Positions 7,357 through 18,124 of a DNA stretch of 30,982 nucleotides are shown in pieces (the stretch's first letter is position 1; the number at the start of each line of letters is the position of its first letter). The notes below the pieces were generated by a model, which was not told the DNA's origin, made no database searches, and saw only the letters and a list, made by a program, of their open reading frames with translations. The stretch comes from Neocallimastix lanati (nom. inval.) (taxonomy: Eukaryota; Neocallimastigomycota; Neocallimastigomycetes; Neocallimastigales; Neocallimastigaceae): NCBI GenBank assembly GCA_016946835.1, contig JACVTC010000413.1, positions 1 through 30,982 of the forward strand. The letters are read 5' to 3'. The position numbers were made by a program, and so were the translations under genes.

Positions 7357-7439
7357 TGCCAAGAGTGAGGTTCGAACTCACGCCTCTTTCGAGACCGCAT
7401 CTTAAGTGCGGCGCCTTAGACCGACTCGGCCATCTTGGC
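7357..7439 (-). tRNA. tRNA-Leu (TAA)
   Basis: Leucine tRNA for TTA, 83 nt, type II. Acceptor GCCAAGA/TCTTGGC, discriminator A; anticodon complement TTA at 7402-7404, stem CCGCA/TGCGG; B box GAGTTCGAACC. T5 at the complement of 7348-7352. Opposes the Arg-Val pair tail to tail. Confidence 0.97.
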
Positions 7440-7705
7440 TAAATATAAGTTTATTTTCTTTTTAATTTGTTTTTAAGATCAGTTTCTTTTCATTTAATTA
7501 TTTTTTTAATTTAAAAAATTAATCTATAGCATATTATAATTTTATGGTACTATTAATGGAAAAATAAATTGATATATGTCTAAACGAACAAATAATAATA
7601 AAATTAATTATTAATGTTATAATAAATATAATTATATTAAGTATATGGATAAATTATATTTAATGATATAGTATAATATTATTAATAAAGATTATAAGTG
7701 AACTT

Positions 7706-7738
<33 letters not shown>

Positions 7739-8136
7739 TATATGTATTTATTTATTTATGCTTTTTCAGTTTTAAATTTTATAATTAATCTTATAATCTT
7801 ATAATCTTATAATTTGAAATACCCATAAAATAAATTAATTATAATAAAATGTAATAATAAAAAATATTTATATTTATAAGAATGCCAATGATTTTCTAAA
7901 GCATAAATAAAAAATATTTATTTTTAAATAATTATTATTATATAATTTTAATAAAAGATCAAATATAATAGCATTACTAAGTATGAATAATGAATAAAAT
8001 AGTAAATAAATAAAATATATAATAAAATAAAAATCTGTAACTAAAAATAATGTTGAAATAATTATGTTATTGATATATATTATATGTACTTAGGATAAGT
8101 CTTTCTTTTCAACAGAATTCGGAAAAAACAACTAAG
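7440..8136. other. Gene-free AT spacer (Leu-TAA to Gly), divergent
   Basis: No gene seen. Contains an AAT run (about 7708-7738), an aatcttat triplicate (about 7789-7815) and the purine-rich Gly leader (about 8110-8136). Copies at 15986-16682 and 26213-26909. Confidence 0.85.
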
Positions 8137-8207
8137 GCATTGATGGTTTAGTGGTATAATTACCGCCTGCCACGCGGTAGACCCGGGTTCGATTCCCGGT
8201 CAATGCA
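8137..8207 (+). tRNA. tRNA-Gly (GCC)
   Basis: Glycine tRNA, 71 nt. Acceptor GCATTGA/TCAATGC, discriminator A; anticodon GCC at 8169-8171, stem ACCGC/GCGGT; B box GGTTCGATTCC. Three T, too few for a normal terminator, separate it from Thr. The 5' flank holds GGAAAAAACAA at 8121-8131, with CAA 6-8 nt before the gene. Confidence 0.97.
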
Positions 8208-8210
8208 TTT

Positions 8211-8283
8211 GCCTTCATGGCTCAGTCGGCAGAGCATCCCCCTAGTAAGGGGAAGGTCATCGGTTCGATTCCGATTGAAGGCA
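8211..8283 (+). tRNA. tRNA-Thr (AGT)
   Basis: Threonine tRNA with A34. Acceptor GCCTTCA/TGAAGGC, discriminator A; anticodon AGT at 8244-8246, stem TCCCC/GGGGA; B box GGTTCGATTCC. Second gene of the Gly-Thr pair. T5 at 8287-8291, then a T15 tract. Confidence 0.97.
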
Positions 8284-8879
8284 TTATTTTTATTTTATTT
8301 TTTTTTTTTTTTAATTTCAAAAAGTAATATATAAATTAAATTTTTAATAATTATTGCATTTCATCAGTGTATATGTTAATTTACAAAATTAGAAAAGTTG
8401 AATTTCATCTTATAATATTTTAACTTTTACATTTAATTAAATTATTTATAATGTTTTAACTTTCACATTTAATTAAATTATTTACAGTTTTAATTTATGT
8501 TCTATACAAGGAATTATTATTTATTACGATATTTTTTTTTTTTTTTTTTATCTATTATGAATTAAATGATTTTCACACTAATATTTAAATAAATAAATAA
8601 TTAATTACGCAATTATTAAAGTTAACATATACTTTTTTAAAATAAAAATAAATAAAATAATAAATATAAATATATATATATATTTATAATTATTATATAA
8701 TATATTTTAAACTTAAATATTACTAAATTTTTTAATTTAAATCAAAATTTCATTTTAACTTTAAATTGTATATTTGATATTAATTTAAAAATATCAAATG
8801 ATAAAATCAAAATAAATTTTATTTTCTATATTTTTATGGGGTTGTTAGTTGTTTAAAAATAAATTTAAAAACAAGATAA
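8284..8879. other. Gene-free AT spacer (Thr to Pro)
   Basis: No gene seen. T15 tract after Thr (T14 in unit 2), a 36-bp tandem duplication (8418-8453 and 8454-8488, two or three mismatches), and a T18 run near 8532 of the same length in all copies. Copies at 16830-17424 and 27057-27652. Confidence 0.85.
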
Positions 8880-8951
8880 GGCTCATTGGTCTAGTAGTAT
8901 GATTCTCGCTTTGGGTGCGAGAGGTCCCGGGTTCAATTCCCGGATGAGCCC
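8880..8951 (+). tRNA. tRNA-Pro (TGG)
   Basis: Proline tRNA, 72 nt. Acceptor GGCTCAT/ATGAGCC, discriminator C; anticodon TGG at 8912-8914, stem CTCGC/GCGAG; B box GGTTCAATTCC. The 5' flank reads ACAAGATAA up to the first base. T6 at 8955-8960. Proline is the only member of the usual A34 group that appears here with another anticodon. Confidence 0.97.
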
Positions 8952-9304
8952 CTCTTTTTTAATTTTGACTTTTTATAATAGTTATTACTTTTATAAATTC
9001 ATTTTTAAAATCTACTGATAATTAATATCAGAATTTAAATAAAAAAGCGAAGCAAAAATATTTTGAAAAAAGGTAATAAATGTATTAAAATATTAATTTT
9101 ATTCATAATTTTAGCAATATTTTATAATTTAAATAATAAATATATATAAATATAAATAAATATCTAAAATATAATTAATTAATACAAATAAAGTAATAAA
9201 TACTATCTTAAAATCATATATTAATAATAAATTTAAACACTTATCAATTATATTAAATTGTAAGGTATACAAGAATATTATATATTTAATAATTTACTAA
9301 ATAT
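8952..9304. other. Gene-free AT spacer (Pro to Gln)
   Basis: Low-complexity AT, no tandem unit of note and no gene seen. Copies at 17497-17849 and 27725-28077. Confidence 0.85.
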
Positions 9305-9376
9305 GGTTCTATAGTGTAGCGGTTAGCACATTGGACTTTGAATCCAATAACTCGAGTTCAAATCTCGATAGGACCT
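9305..9376 (+). tRNA. tRNA-Gln (TTG)
   Basis: Glutamine tRNA for CAA, 72 nt. Acceptor GGTTCTA/TAGGACC, discriminator T; anticodon TTG at 9338-9340, stem TTGGA/TCCAA; B box GAGTTCAAATC, the most AT-rich T arm in the unit. T5 at 9379-9383. No sign of stop-codon-reading Gln tRNAs. Confidence 0.96.
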
Positions 9377-9579
9377 AATTTTTAATTATATTTTTAACAA
9401 TTTTTAACAATTTTAACAATTTTAAAAATTACTAAATATTAATACATTAACTTTTATTTTTATCTTTATCTTTAGTTTTTTAGCATTTAATAATAATAAT
9501 ATTTTTTGTAAAAAAAAAAAAGAAAATATTCTAATAAAAATAAAATTATATTGTTAATAAAAAAAATGAAAAAGGCTTA

Positions 9580-9651
9580 CTCCCAGGCGGGGAATTGAAC
9601 CCCGGTCTCCCGCGTGACAGGCGGGGATACTCACCACTATACTACCTGGGA
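9580..9651 (-). tRNA. tRNA-Asp (GTC)
   Basis: Aspartate tRNA, 72 nt. Acceptor TCCCAGG/CCTGGGA, discriminator G; anticodon complement GAC at 9616-9618, stem CCCGC/GCGGG; B box GGTTCAATTCC. T5 (complement of 9569-9573). Last gene of the unit; the next is the Ile gene of the following unit. Confidence 0.97.
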
Positions 9652-10422
9652 TGGCTTTAATTATCTTTTGATCTTATTTTGTCATATACACTATGTCACC
9701 GAATTTTAAAGTATGATCATATAATTAAAGCATTTAATTAGAATTTAGAATTTCATTAAATAAAATATATTCAATATAAATTTATTTCAACATTTAAATC
9801 ATGTTATACTTATTTAATTGTATTTTGTACTTAAATTTAATTGTATTTTGTACTTAATTTTAAAGATAAAGATTTTTATGAAAACTTAATTTTTTATTTT
9901 TATTATTTTAATAAATATATATAAATATATATAAATTAAATATATAATATTTATAAATATTAAGAATTAATCAATAAAACATACTATAACATTGAAATTA
10001 AAATAAATATTATATTATTCAATTATTTAATATTATATAATCAAAAATGTATAATTCATTTTAATTATTTGCTTTTGACTTTTTTTTATTTTTATTTTTA
10101 TTGCTTTCTTTTATTTTATTTATTATTTTATTTTATTTATTATTTTATTTTATTTATTATTTTATTTTATTTATTATTTTATTTTATTTATTATTTTTAT
10201 TTTTAATATATTGTATTCGAGTTTAAATAATATTTAATTGTTAATTAATTATTTCATTTTCAGTTGAATAATAATTCATAAATTTAATTTTTATCTCCAT
10301 AATTATTTACAAATTTATTTTTAAAAATTTTTTTCATAAATACTACATAAAAACAAAAATTATTTTATAACCATTTGATTTTTAGTAGTACAAGATTTAT
10401 TCTTAATCATAATTATAGGCAA
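9652..10422. other. Gene-free AT spacer joining unit 1 to unit 2
   Basis: Lies between Asp (-) and the next Ile (+), so it is the divergent 5' flank of both. Holds a 23-bp tandem duplication (9813-9858) and the 17-bp repeat block (10109-10193). No gene seen. Copies at 18197-18967 and 28425-29195. Confidence 0.88.
10109..10193. repeat. 17-bp minisatellite, about five copies
   Basis: Unit attttattttatttatt in tandem. Recurs just before the start of units 3 and 4 (about 18654-18738 and 28882-28966). Confidence 0.9.
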
Positions 10423-10496
10423 GCTCTGTTAGCTCAGTCGGTTAGAGCGTGGTGCTAATAACGCCAAGGTCGCAGGTTCGACCCCTGCACAGAGCA
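10423..10496 (+). tRNA. tRNA-Ile (AAT), unit 2
   Basis: Normal 74-nt form with D loop GGTTAG; lacks the extra C of the copy at 194. Leads Lys-CTT by 16 bp. Confidence 0.97.
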
Positions 10497-10512
10497 AACT
10501 GAATGTAAAATT

Positions 10513-10585
10513 GCCCGGCTAGCTCAATCGGTAGAGCGTGAGACTCTTAATCTCAAGGTTGTGGGTTCGACCCCCACGTTGGGCG
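10513..10585 (+). tRNA. tRNA-Lys (CTT), unit 2
   Basis: No difference seen from 285-357. In this short unit it is the only Lys-CTT gene, because the inverted copy is deleted. Confidence 0.97.
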
Positions 10586-11365
10586 ATATTTTTTGGTAGT
10601 ATTCTTTTAATCAAATAGCCTAAGTATATATAAATATTTTAATTAAACTACTTTTTAATGTATATATATATATATATATTTTAATTAAACTACTTTTAAT
10701 ATATATATATATAATATATATTTTAATTAAAACTACTTTTTAATATATATATATGTTTTAATGATAAATCAATATTTATATATATAATAAATAATAAGTT
10801 ATGACTAACCACTAGTTTCATAAATTAAATTTTAAATTTGAATTATATAATATATATATTTTTAATTTTATAAATTACATATATATATAATATTTTTCTT
10901 ATTATATATATTTATATATATATTAATGAAATATTAAATAAATTGTATATTGTTATTAATTGAAAATATTTAATATGATAACTATAATTTTATAACATTT
11001 AAAATTTTAATACAATAGAATTATTTTTAATTTAAAATTAATTTGTCTAACGTTTATTTTGATATTAATATTTATTTTGATATTAAAATTTATTTTGAAA
11101 TTAAAATTTACTAATATCTTAAAATAGATATTAATTATTATGAATTAACAAATTTTAAACTTAAAATAAGAAAATATGCTAATTTATTTAAATATATTGT
11201 TTAAGTTAACATATTTTCTTATTTTAAGAAAATATAAAAACAAAAAATAATAAATAATATATATATATATATATATATTTTTATCATAAGAATTTCCAAA
11301 AATTATTAAGTAATATAACGAGAAAAAAAAATTTAAAGCAGGAAAAAACGAAACCAGAAAGCGTA

Positions 11366-11438
11366 GCCCTGTTAGCTCAGTTGGTAGAGCGTGCGGCTTT
11401 TAACCGCAAGGTCGGGGGTTCGAGCCCCCCATAGGGCG
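11366..11438 (+). tRNA. tRNA-Lys (TTT), unit 2
   Basis: No difference seen from 1138-1210; 2 bp before Asn. Confidence 0.97.
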
Positions 11439-11440
11439 TA

Positions 11441-11514
11441 GCTCTTATGGCGCAATTGGCTAGCGCGTTCGGCTGTTAACCGAGAGGTTGGTGGTTCAAG
11501 CCCACCTAGGAGCG
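11441..11514 (+). tRNA. tRNA-Asn (GTT), unit 2
   Basis: No difference seen from 1213-1286; same T3-C-T6 terminator. Confidence 0.97.
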
Positions 11515-11584
11515 TTTCTTTTTTATTATTTTCATGAAATAATATTGGTATTATTAATTTTTTACAATTTAAAGCACTAAATTA

Positions 11585-11635
<51 letters not shown>

Positions 11636-11983
11636 ATATATTTATCATTGAATTAATAAATAATTTATTATTATTCATTGTATTTTATGAGATAAAAAAG
11701 ATTTATATAAAAATATAAAAAATATAAAAAAAATAAAAAATATTAATATTAAAAATAAAAATAAAAATAAAAATAAAAATAAAAATAAAAATAAAAATAA
11801 AAATAAAAAATAAAAATATTGTATTGCTATTGACTATATTATTTATTAAAGTAAAATAATTATTAAATGTTGTCTTTTACGTAGTAAATTATTATACCAT
11901 TATATTAAAATGAATAAAATAATTTATTTTATATTTTACTAACCTATAATTATTAATTTAAATAAAAAAAATAAGGTTCAAAA

Positions 11984-12056
11984 TGGAGAATCCGGGCGTC
12001 GATCCCGGTGCCTCTCGCATGCTAAGCGAGCGCTCTACCATTTGAGCTAATTCCCC
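11984..12056 (-). tRNA. tRNA-Ala (AGC), unit 2
   Basis: No difference seen from 1756-1828, including A54 in the T loop. Confidence 0.97.
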
Positions 12057-12726
12057 TTCTTTGATAATATTTCTATGTTGTCTATACTTGTGGTACGAAG
12101 TAAATTTATAATTTTATTATCATTATTATTGTTATTATTATCATTATTATCATTACTATCATTATTATCATTATTATTATTACTATCACTATTATTGTTA
12201 TTATTGTTATAAATATTATTATAATTGTTATTAATATTATTATTATTTTTGTTAATATTATTATTACTAGTACTAATATTAATGTTATTATTATTTTTAT
12301 TATTTAATTTTTGGTATAAGTCGTTTTTATCTATTTAATTTTTTATCTAAATAAATTAAAATTGTAATTTTTATAATTTTTATTACTTTTAAGATTGTAT
12401 TTAATTTTTATAATTTTTATTACTTTTAATACTGTATTTATTTTTAATTATATAAAAGAAAAATCTAATATAAAATAAGCAAATAAATAATGTTAATAAT
12501 TAATACTTAAATTTTACATAATAAATAATATATTATATATATTATATATTATATATATTATATATTTTATGTATTTTATGTATTTTATGTATTCTATATA
12601 TTCTATAATAAATCATATATCTAAAAATTGTATTATTAAGTAAATAAATATTATTTTAAATATTATAAACTATTTCTATTTGACATATTCATTAAAGAAA
12701 CAAAAAAAAAGAAAAAACCTAAAAAG

Positions 12727-12799
12727 TGCCGTTCCCAGGATTCGAACCTGGGTCGAGTCGGCCACAACGACTTATACTAAACCACTATACGAGAACGGC
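12727..12799 (-). tRNA. tRNA-His (GTG), unit 2
   Basis: No difference seen from 2499-2571. Confidence 0.97.
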
Positions 12800-13151
12800 C
12801 AAAATCACTTTATTTATATAAGTTTGAAAAGTATAAATTCAATATAGATTAACATTAAATAATGGTAATTATTTTACTAACTTCATATTTATGTATAAAA
12901 AATTTCTTGACAATTTGATAATAATTTTAATTTAATAATTATTAGAAATCTGAATTTTGATAATAAATTTTCATTAAAATATTAAACATTATTAAAATTA
13001 ATAATAATATTAATCTTTAATTTTTTTTTAATTTCATATTATTTTTATTATTAATGAATTTAATAAATAAATAAATATATATAGAAGTACTATTAAATGA
13101 ATAAAAACTGAAAACGCATAAAAATTAAAAATTTAAAAAATTAAATAAAAA

Positions 13152-13224
13152 TGCGACCTCCGTGGCTTGAACACGGGACCTTTAGATCTTCAGTCTAACG
13201 CTCTCCCAGCTGAGCTAAGGTCGC
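13152..13224 (-). tRNA. tRNA-Phe (GAA), unit 2
   Basis: No difference seen from 2924-2996; second gene of the Tyr-Phe pair. Confidence 0.97.
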
Positions 13225-13235
13225 TAAATTTTAAA

Positions 13236-13320
13236 TCCTTCGAACCGGAGTCGAACCAGTGACATGTTGATTACTATATAATTCTACAGTCAACCGCTCT
13301 ACCAACTGAGCTATCGAAGG
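13236..13320 (-). tRNA. tRNA-Tyr (GTA) with intron, unit 2
   Basis: No difference seen from 3008-3092; the 12-nt intron is at 13272-13283. Confidence 0.97.
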
Positions 13321-14123
13321 ATCTTGTAAAATTATGCCAGAGAACCAATATAAAATATACTTATTATATGTTAAACATAAAACTCTAGATTTTTAAAGAA
13401 TATATTTTAATATATATCATAAAATGGATACAATTTAATGGTTTAATAATATCATTAATAAATATTTATATTTTAATTAAAAAATTATAATTAAGTACTT
13501 TAATTTATAAATTTATATATTATATTAAAAAAAAAAAAAATTTTTAGAAATTTAATTAAAATATTTTTATTAAATTAATTAATAGGTTTATATATAAATA
13601 TAATATCATGAATTATAAATAGCTATAAAAATAGATAAATTTTTTATAATTGAAAATATTACTATTTTCTATATTGTATTTTATAAGTATTAATATTATT
13701 TATGAATTTTAATTAAAATATTTATTATATAATTATATATTGATATACACATTTCTTTATATTGTAATTAAAACTTAAATACATTATTATAATTATTTTA
13801 TGTCTTTGTTTTTATTATTTTTTTTTAAAATATTTATTTATATTTTTAATTTTTCGTTATTTATTATTTTTGATTATCATAACTTTTATTATTAATTTAA
13901 GAATTTTTAAAATTTCGTCTAATACTTTAAAAATTGCTTACATATATATTTTATTATAACTAAATAAAAAATAAATAAAATATAAATTATAAATAATATA
14001 TAACATTTTTATATCTTAATTTATCATTATCATTAAATCATTTATTATTTGTATTAATAGAAATAAAAAAATAAAAATAAAAAAAAAAGAACGAAATATT
14101 GATACCAAAATTTAGTAAAAAAG

Positions 14124-14206
14124 TGAACAGAGTGGGATTCGAACCCACGCCTACGAATAGATCACGGCCTTAACGTGACGCCTTAGACCAACTCGGCCAT
14201 CTGTCC
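14124..14206 (-). tRNA. tRNA-Leu (AAG), unit 2
   Basis: No difference seen from 3897-3979. Its offset drops by one because of the shorter A run at 13527-13540. Confidence 0.97.
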
Positions 14207-14438
14207 AAGTTAATAATTTTTAATTGAAATTTTCTTTTCTACCAATACTAAATTATCATTATATGATAATAATGTTATCAATGATATATACTATGCTAAA
14301 ATTATTAACTAAATAATATAAATAGTAAATAGTGCAATTAATCATAATCAATTTTAATTTTATTGGTAAATAATATATATGTATTTAAATTTTAATATAC
14401 TTTAATCAAAATATAGAAAAAAAAAAGATCAAAAGTAA

Positions 14439-14510
14439 TTCCGCATCGGGGAATCGAACCCCGGCCGCCACGGTGAAAGCGTGGAATCCTAGCCACTGGA
14501 CCAATGCGGA
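14439..14510 (-). tRNA. tRNA-Glu (TTC), unit 2
   Basis: No difference seen from 4212-4283. The next gene to the right is Arg, not Val, because of the deletion. Confidence 0.97.
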
Positions 14511-15562
14511 TCTTGTTATTTTAAACTTTCATTTCTTGCTTTTTTATTATATCTTTGTAGTACAAAATTTTTCAATAGGTTAGGATTATTAATTTTATTA
14601 TTAATACTATTAAATTATTAAATTATTAATATTACTAAATTGTTACATTTTTTCTTAAATTTTATATAATTAAACTTTACATTATTTAAATTAATTGTTT
14701 AAAGTTATTTATTAATATACATTATTTAAATTAATTGTTTAAAGTTATTTATTAATATCTTTTCATTTTTTTTCTTATTTAAATTTTTATTTATCTAGTA
14801 TTATTTTATTAATATTTTTATTTTTTCTTTTTTTTTTTTATTTTTTAATTTTCTTTTTTCATTTTTGTCTTTATTTAATAAATAATATTTTTCAAGTTAA
14901 TTGTAATACTTAAAAGTGAATTTGTTCGATTCAATATAATCTTAGCAAAACTTCTAAATATTATTTATAATATTAATAAACTAATATATATGCATTTCAA
15001 TGTACTTAATTTAATATTTATTATTAATAATAAATAATTATTTTTAATTTTATTTCATTCTTAAATTAGTTTTGAAAATAACAAATATATATATATATAT
15101 ATTACTATTATTTTATAATGAAAAAAAAAGAAAAAAAAAAGTTAAAAAGTTAAATTAATATTAAAATATTATAAATTGTGAAAATTTTATATTTTATTTA
15201 TTTATTTTATACTTTTAAGTTTAGTTATTAAATTTTAATTTACCTTATTTTTTAATTTAGTTTTAGTTTTTCTGTTTGATTGTTCCATTATCTTCAAAAG
15301 TTTTTATAAGCTATTTTAATATCTAAATATTATATATAAATTAAAATAAAATTAACAGTTATTTATTTATTAAAATTATTTCCAATAAGTTTATTTAATT
15401 TCTTAAAATACTAAATTTTAATTTTTAATTATTTTTAAACATTTATATTATATATTAATGATTGAAATATTTTACTATGGGTAAAATACTTTAATTACTA
15501 TTGTCTGAAAGCCTAAAAGGATCTAAGGAAAATAAAACAGGAATATTAAAATTCTTAAATGC
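14511..15562. other. Fused spacer carrying the deletion junction (unit 2)
   Basis: Gene-free. Joins the left part of the Glu-Val spacer to the right part of the Ile-Arg spacer at 15445-15459. Holds the 40-bp tandem duplication (14678-14757) and four of the six one-base differences from the long units (15121-15140, 15248, 15323). Confidence 0.93.
15445..15459 (+). repeat. Deletion junction: single copy of the 15-bp repeat
   Basis: atattatatattaat, preceded by the flank of 5217 and followed by the flank of 6914 of the long unit. Confidence 0.95.
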
Positions 15563-15636
15563 GGGCTGTTAGTTCAGTTGGATAGAACGCTTGACTACGG
15601 ATCAAGAGGTCGCAGGTTCAAGTCCTGCATAGCTCG
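15563..15636 (+). tRNA. tRNA-Arg (ACG), unit 2
   Basis: No difference seen from 7017-7090; first gene after the deletion junction. Confidence 0.97.
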
Positions 15637-15640
15637 TTTT

Positions 15641-15714
15641 GATTTCGTGGTGTAGTCGGTTATCACGTCTGTCTAACACACAGACGGTCCCCGGTTCGAA
15701 TCCGGGCGAAATCA
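15641..15714 (+). tRNA. tRNA-Val (AAC), unit 2
   Basis: Same as 7095-7168, again after exactly four T. The only Val gene of the short unit. Confidence 0.97.
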
Positions 15715-15902
15715 TTTTTTTTACATCATTTTCTAGATATAAATTAAAAATGCTAAAAAAAAGAAAAAATTTAATATTTTTAATTTAATTATTATAGCAA
15801 ATATTAATTTTTTGTTTCTCAAAATATTTTCGTTTCGTAAAAATAAAAGAACTAAAATGTACAATACATATAAATATATTTAGCTTTAGCAATAAAAAGA
15901 AC

Positions 15903-15985
15903 TGCCAAGAGTGAGGTTCGAACTCACGCCTCTTTCGAGACCGCATCTTAAGTGCGGCGCCTTAGACCGACTCGGCCATCTTGGC
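15903..15985 (-). tRNA. tRNA-Leu (TAA), unit 2
   Basis: No difference seen from 7357-7439. Confidence 0.97.
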
Positions 15986-16251
15986 TAAATATAAGTTTAT
16001 TTTCTTTTTAATTTGTTTTTAAGATCAGTTTCTTTTCATTTAATTATTTTTTTAATTTAAAAAATTAATCTATAGCATATTATAATTTTATGGTACTATT
16101 AATGGAAAAATAAATTGATATATGTCTAAACGAACAAATAATAATAAAATTAATTATTAATGTTATAATAAATATAATTATATTAAGTATATGGATAAAT
16201 TATATTTAATGATATAGTATAATATTATTAATAAAGATTATAAGTGAACTT

Positions 16252-16284
<33 letters not shown>

Positions 16285-16682
16285 TATATGTATTTATTTA
16301 TTTATGCTTTTTCAGTTTTAAATTTTATAATTAATCTTATAATCTTATAATCTTATAATTTGAAATACCCATAAAATAAATTAATTATAATAAAATGTAA
16401 TAATAAAAAATATTTATATTTATAAGAATGCCAATGATTTTCTAAAGCATAAATAAAAAATATTTATTTTTAAATAATTATTATTATATAATTTTAATAA
16501 AAGATCAAATATAATAGCATTACTAAGTATGAATAATGAATAAAATAGTAAATAAATAAAATATATAATAAAATAAAAATCTGTAACTAAAAATAATGTT
16601 GAAATAATTATGTTATTGATATATATTATATGTACTTAGGATAAGTCTTTCTTTTCAACAGAATTCGGAAAAAACAACTAAG

Positions 16683-16753
16683 GCATTGATGGTTTAGTGG
16701 TATAATTACCGCCTGCCACGCGGTAGACCCGGGTTCGATTCCCGGTCAATGCA
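16683..16753 (+). tRNA. tRNA-Gly (GCC), unit 2
   Basis: No difference seen from 8137-8207; 3 bp before Thr. Confidence 0.97.
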
Positions 16754-16756
16754 TTT

Positions 16757-16829
16757 GCCTTCATGGCTCAGTCGGCAGAGCATCCCCCTAGTAAGGGGAA
16801 GGTCATCGGTTCGATTCCGATTGAAGGCA
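16757..16829 (+). tRNA. tRNA-Thr (AGT), unit 2
   Basis: No difference seen from 8211-8283. The T tract after it is T14 here (16844-16857), T15 elsewhere. Confidence 0.97.
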
Positions 16830-17424
16830 TTATTTTTATTTTATTTTTTTTTTTTTTAATTTCAAAAAGTAATATATAAATTAAATTTTTAATAATTATT
16901 GCATTTCATCAGTGTATATGTTAATTTACAAAATTAGAAAAGTTGAATTTCATCTTATAATATTTTAACTTTTACATTTAATTAAATTATTTATAATGTT
17001 TTAACTTTCACATTTAATTAAATTATTTACAGTTTTAATTTATGTTCTATACAAGGAATTATTATTTATTACGATATTTTTTTTTTTTTTTTTTATCTAT
17101 TATGAATTAAATGATTTTCACACTAATATTTAAATAAATAAATAATTAATTACGCAATTATTAAAGTTAACATATACTTTTTTAAAATAAAAATAAATAA
17201 AATAATAAATATAAATATATATATATATTTATAATTATTATATAATATATTTTAAACTTAAATATTACTAAATTTTTTAATTTAAATCAAAATTTCATTT
17301 TAACTTTAAATTGTATATTTGATATTAATTTAAAAATATCAAATGATAAAATCAAAATAAATTTTATTTTCTATATTTTTATGGGGTTGTTAGTTGTTTA
17401 AAAATAAATTTAAAAACAAGATAA

Positions 17425-17496
17425 GGCTCATTGGTCTAGTAGTATGATTCTCGCTTTGGGTGCGAGAGGTCCCGGGTTCAATTCCCGGATGAGCCC
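17425..17496 (+). tRNA. tRNA-Pro (TGG), unit 2
   Basis: No difference seen from 8880-8951. Confidence 0.97.
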
Positions 17497-17849
17497 CTCT
17501 TTTTTAATTTTGACTTTTTATAATAGTTATTACTTTTATAAATTCATTTTTAAAATCTACTGATAATTAATATCAGAATTTAAATAAAAAAGCGAAGCAA
17601 AAATATTTTGAAAAAAGGTAATAAATGTATTAAAATATTAATTTTATTCATAATTTTAGCAATATTTTATAATTTAAATAATAAATATATATAAATATAA
17701 ATAAATATCTAAAATATAATTAATTAATACAAATAAAGTAATAAATACTATCTTAAAATCATATATTAATAATAAATTTAAACACTTATCAATTATATTA
17801 AATTGTAAGGTATACAAGAATATTATATATTTAATAATTTACTAAATAT

Positions 17850-17921
17850 GGTTCTATAGTGTAGCGGTTAGCACATTGGACTTTGAATCCAATAACTCGA
17901 GTTCAAATCTCGATAGGACCT
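17850..17921 (+). tRNA. tRNA-Gln (TTG), unit 2
   Basis: No difference seen from 9305-9376. Confidence 0.96.
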
Positions 17922-18124
17922 AATTTTTAATTATATTTTTAACAATTTTTAACAATTTTAACAATTTTAAAAATTACTAAATATTAATACATTAACTTTT
18001 ATTTTTATCTTTATCTTTAGTTTTTTAGCATTTAATAATAATAATATTTTTTGTAAAAAAAAAAAAGAAAATATTCTAATAAAAATAAAATTATATTGTT
18101 AATAAAAAAAATGAAAAAGGCTTA

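Larger units (their letters stand above)
1..10229. repeat. tRNA array unit 1 (long form, 22 tRNA genes)
   Basis: First copy of the tandem unit. Its opening bases recur at 10230, 18775 and 29003, so this unit is 10,229 bp. It carries 22 tRNA genes. It matches unit 3 in length at every gene checked (constant shift of 18,773) except for one extra C at 214 in the first tRNA-Ile. The boundary is set by the window edge, not by biology; the 17-bp repeat block at 10109-10193 is only a convenient landmark before the next copy. Confidence 0.95.

Noticed and set aside
157-9856. Recurrent GTAC words near tRNA genes as an upstream element
   Set aside because: About a dozen GTAC sites per unit against roughly seven expected, with no fixed distance or orientation to the genes.
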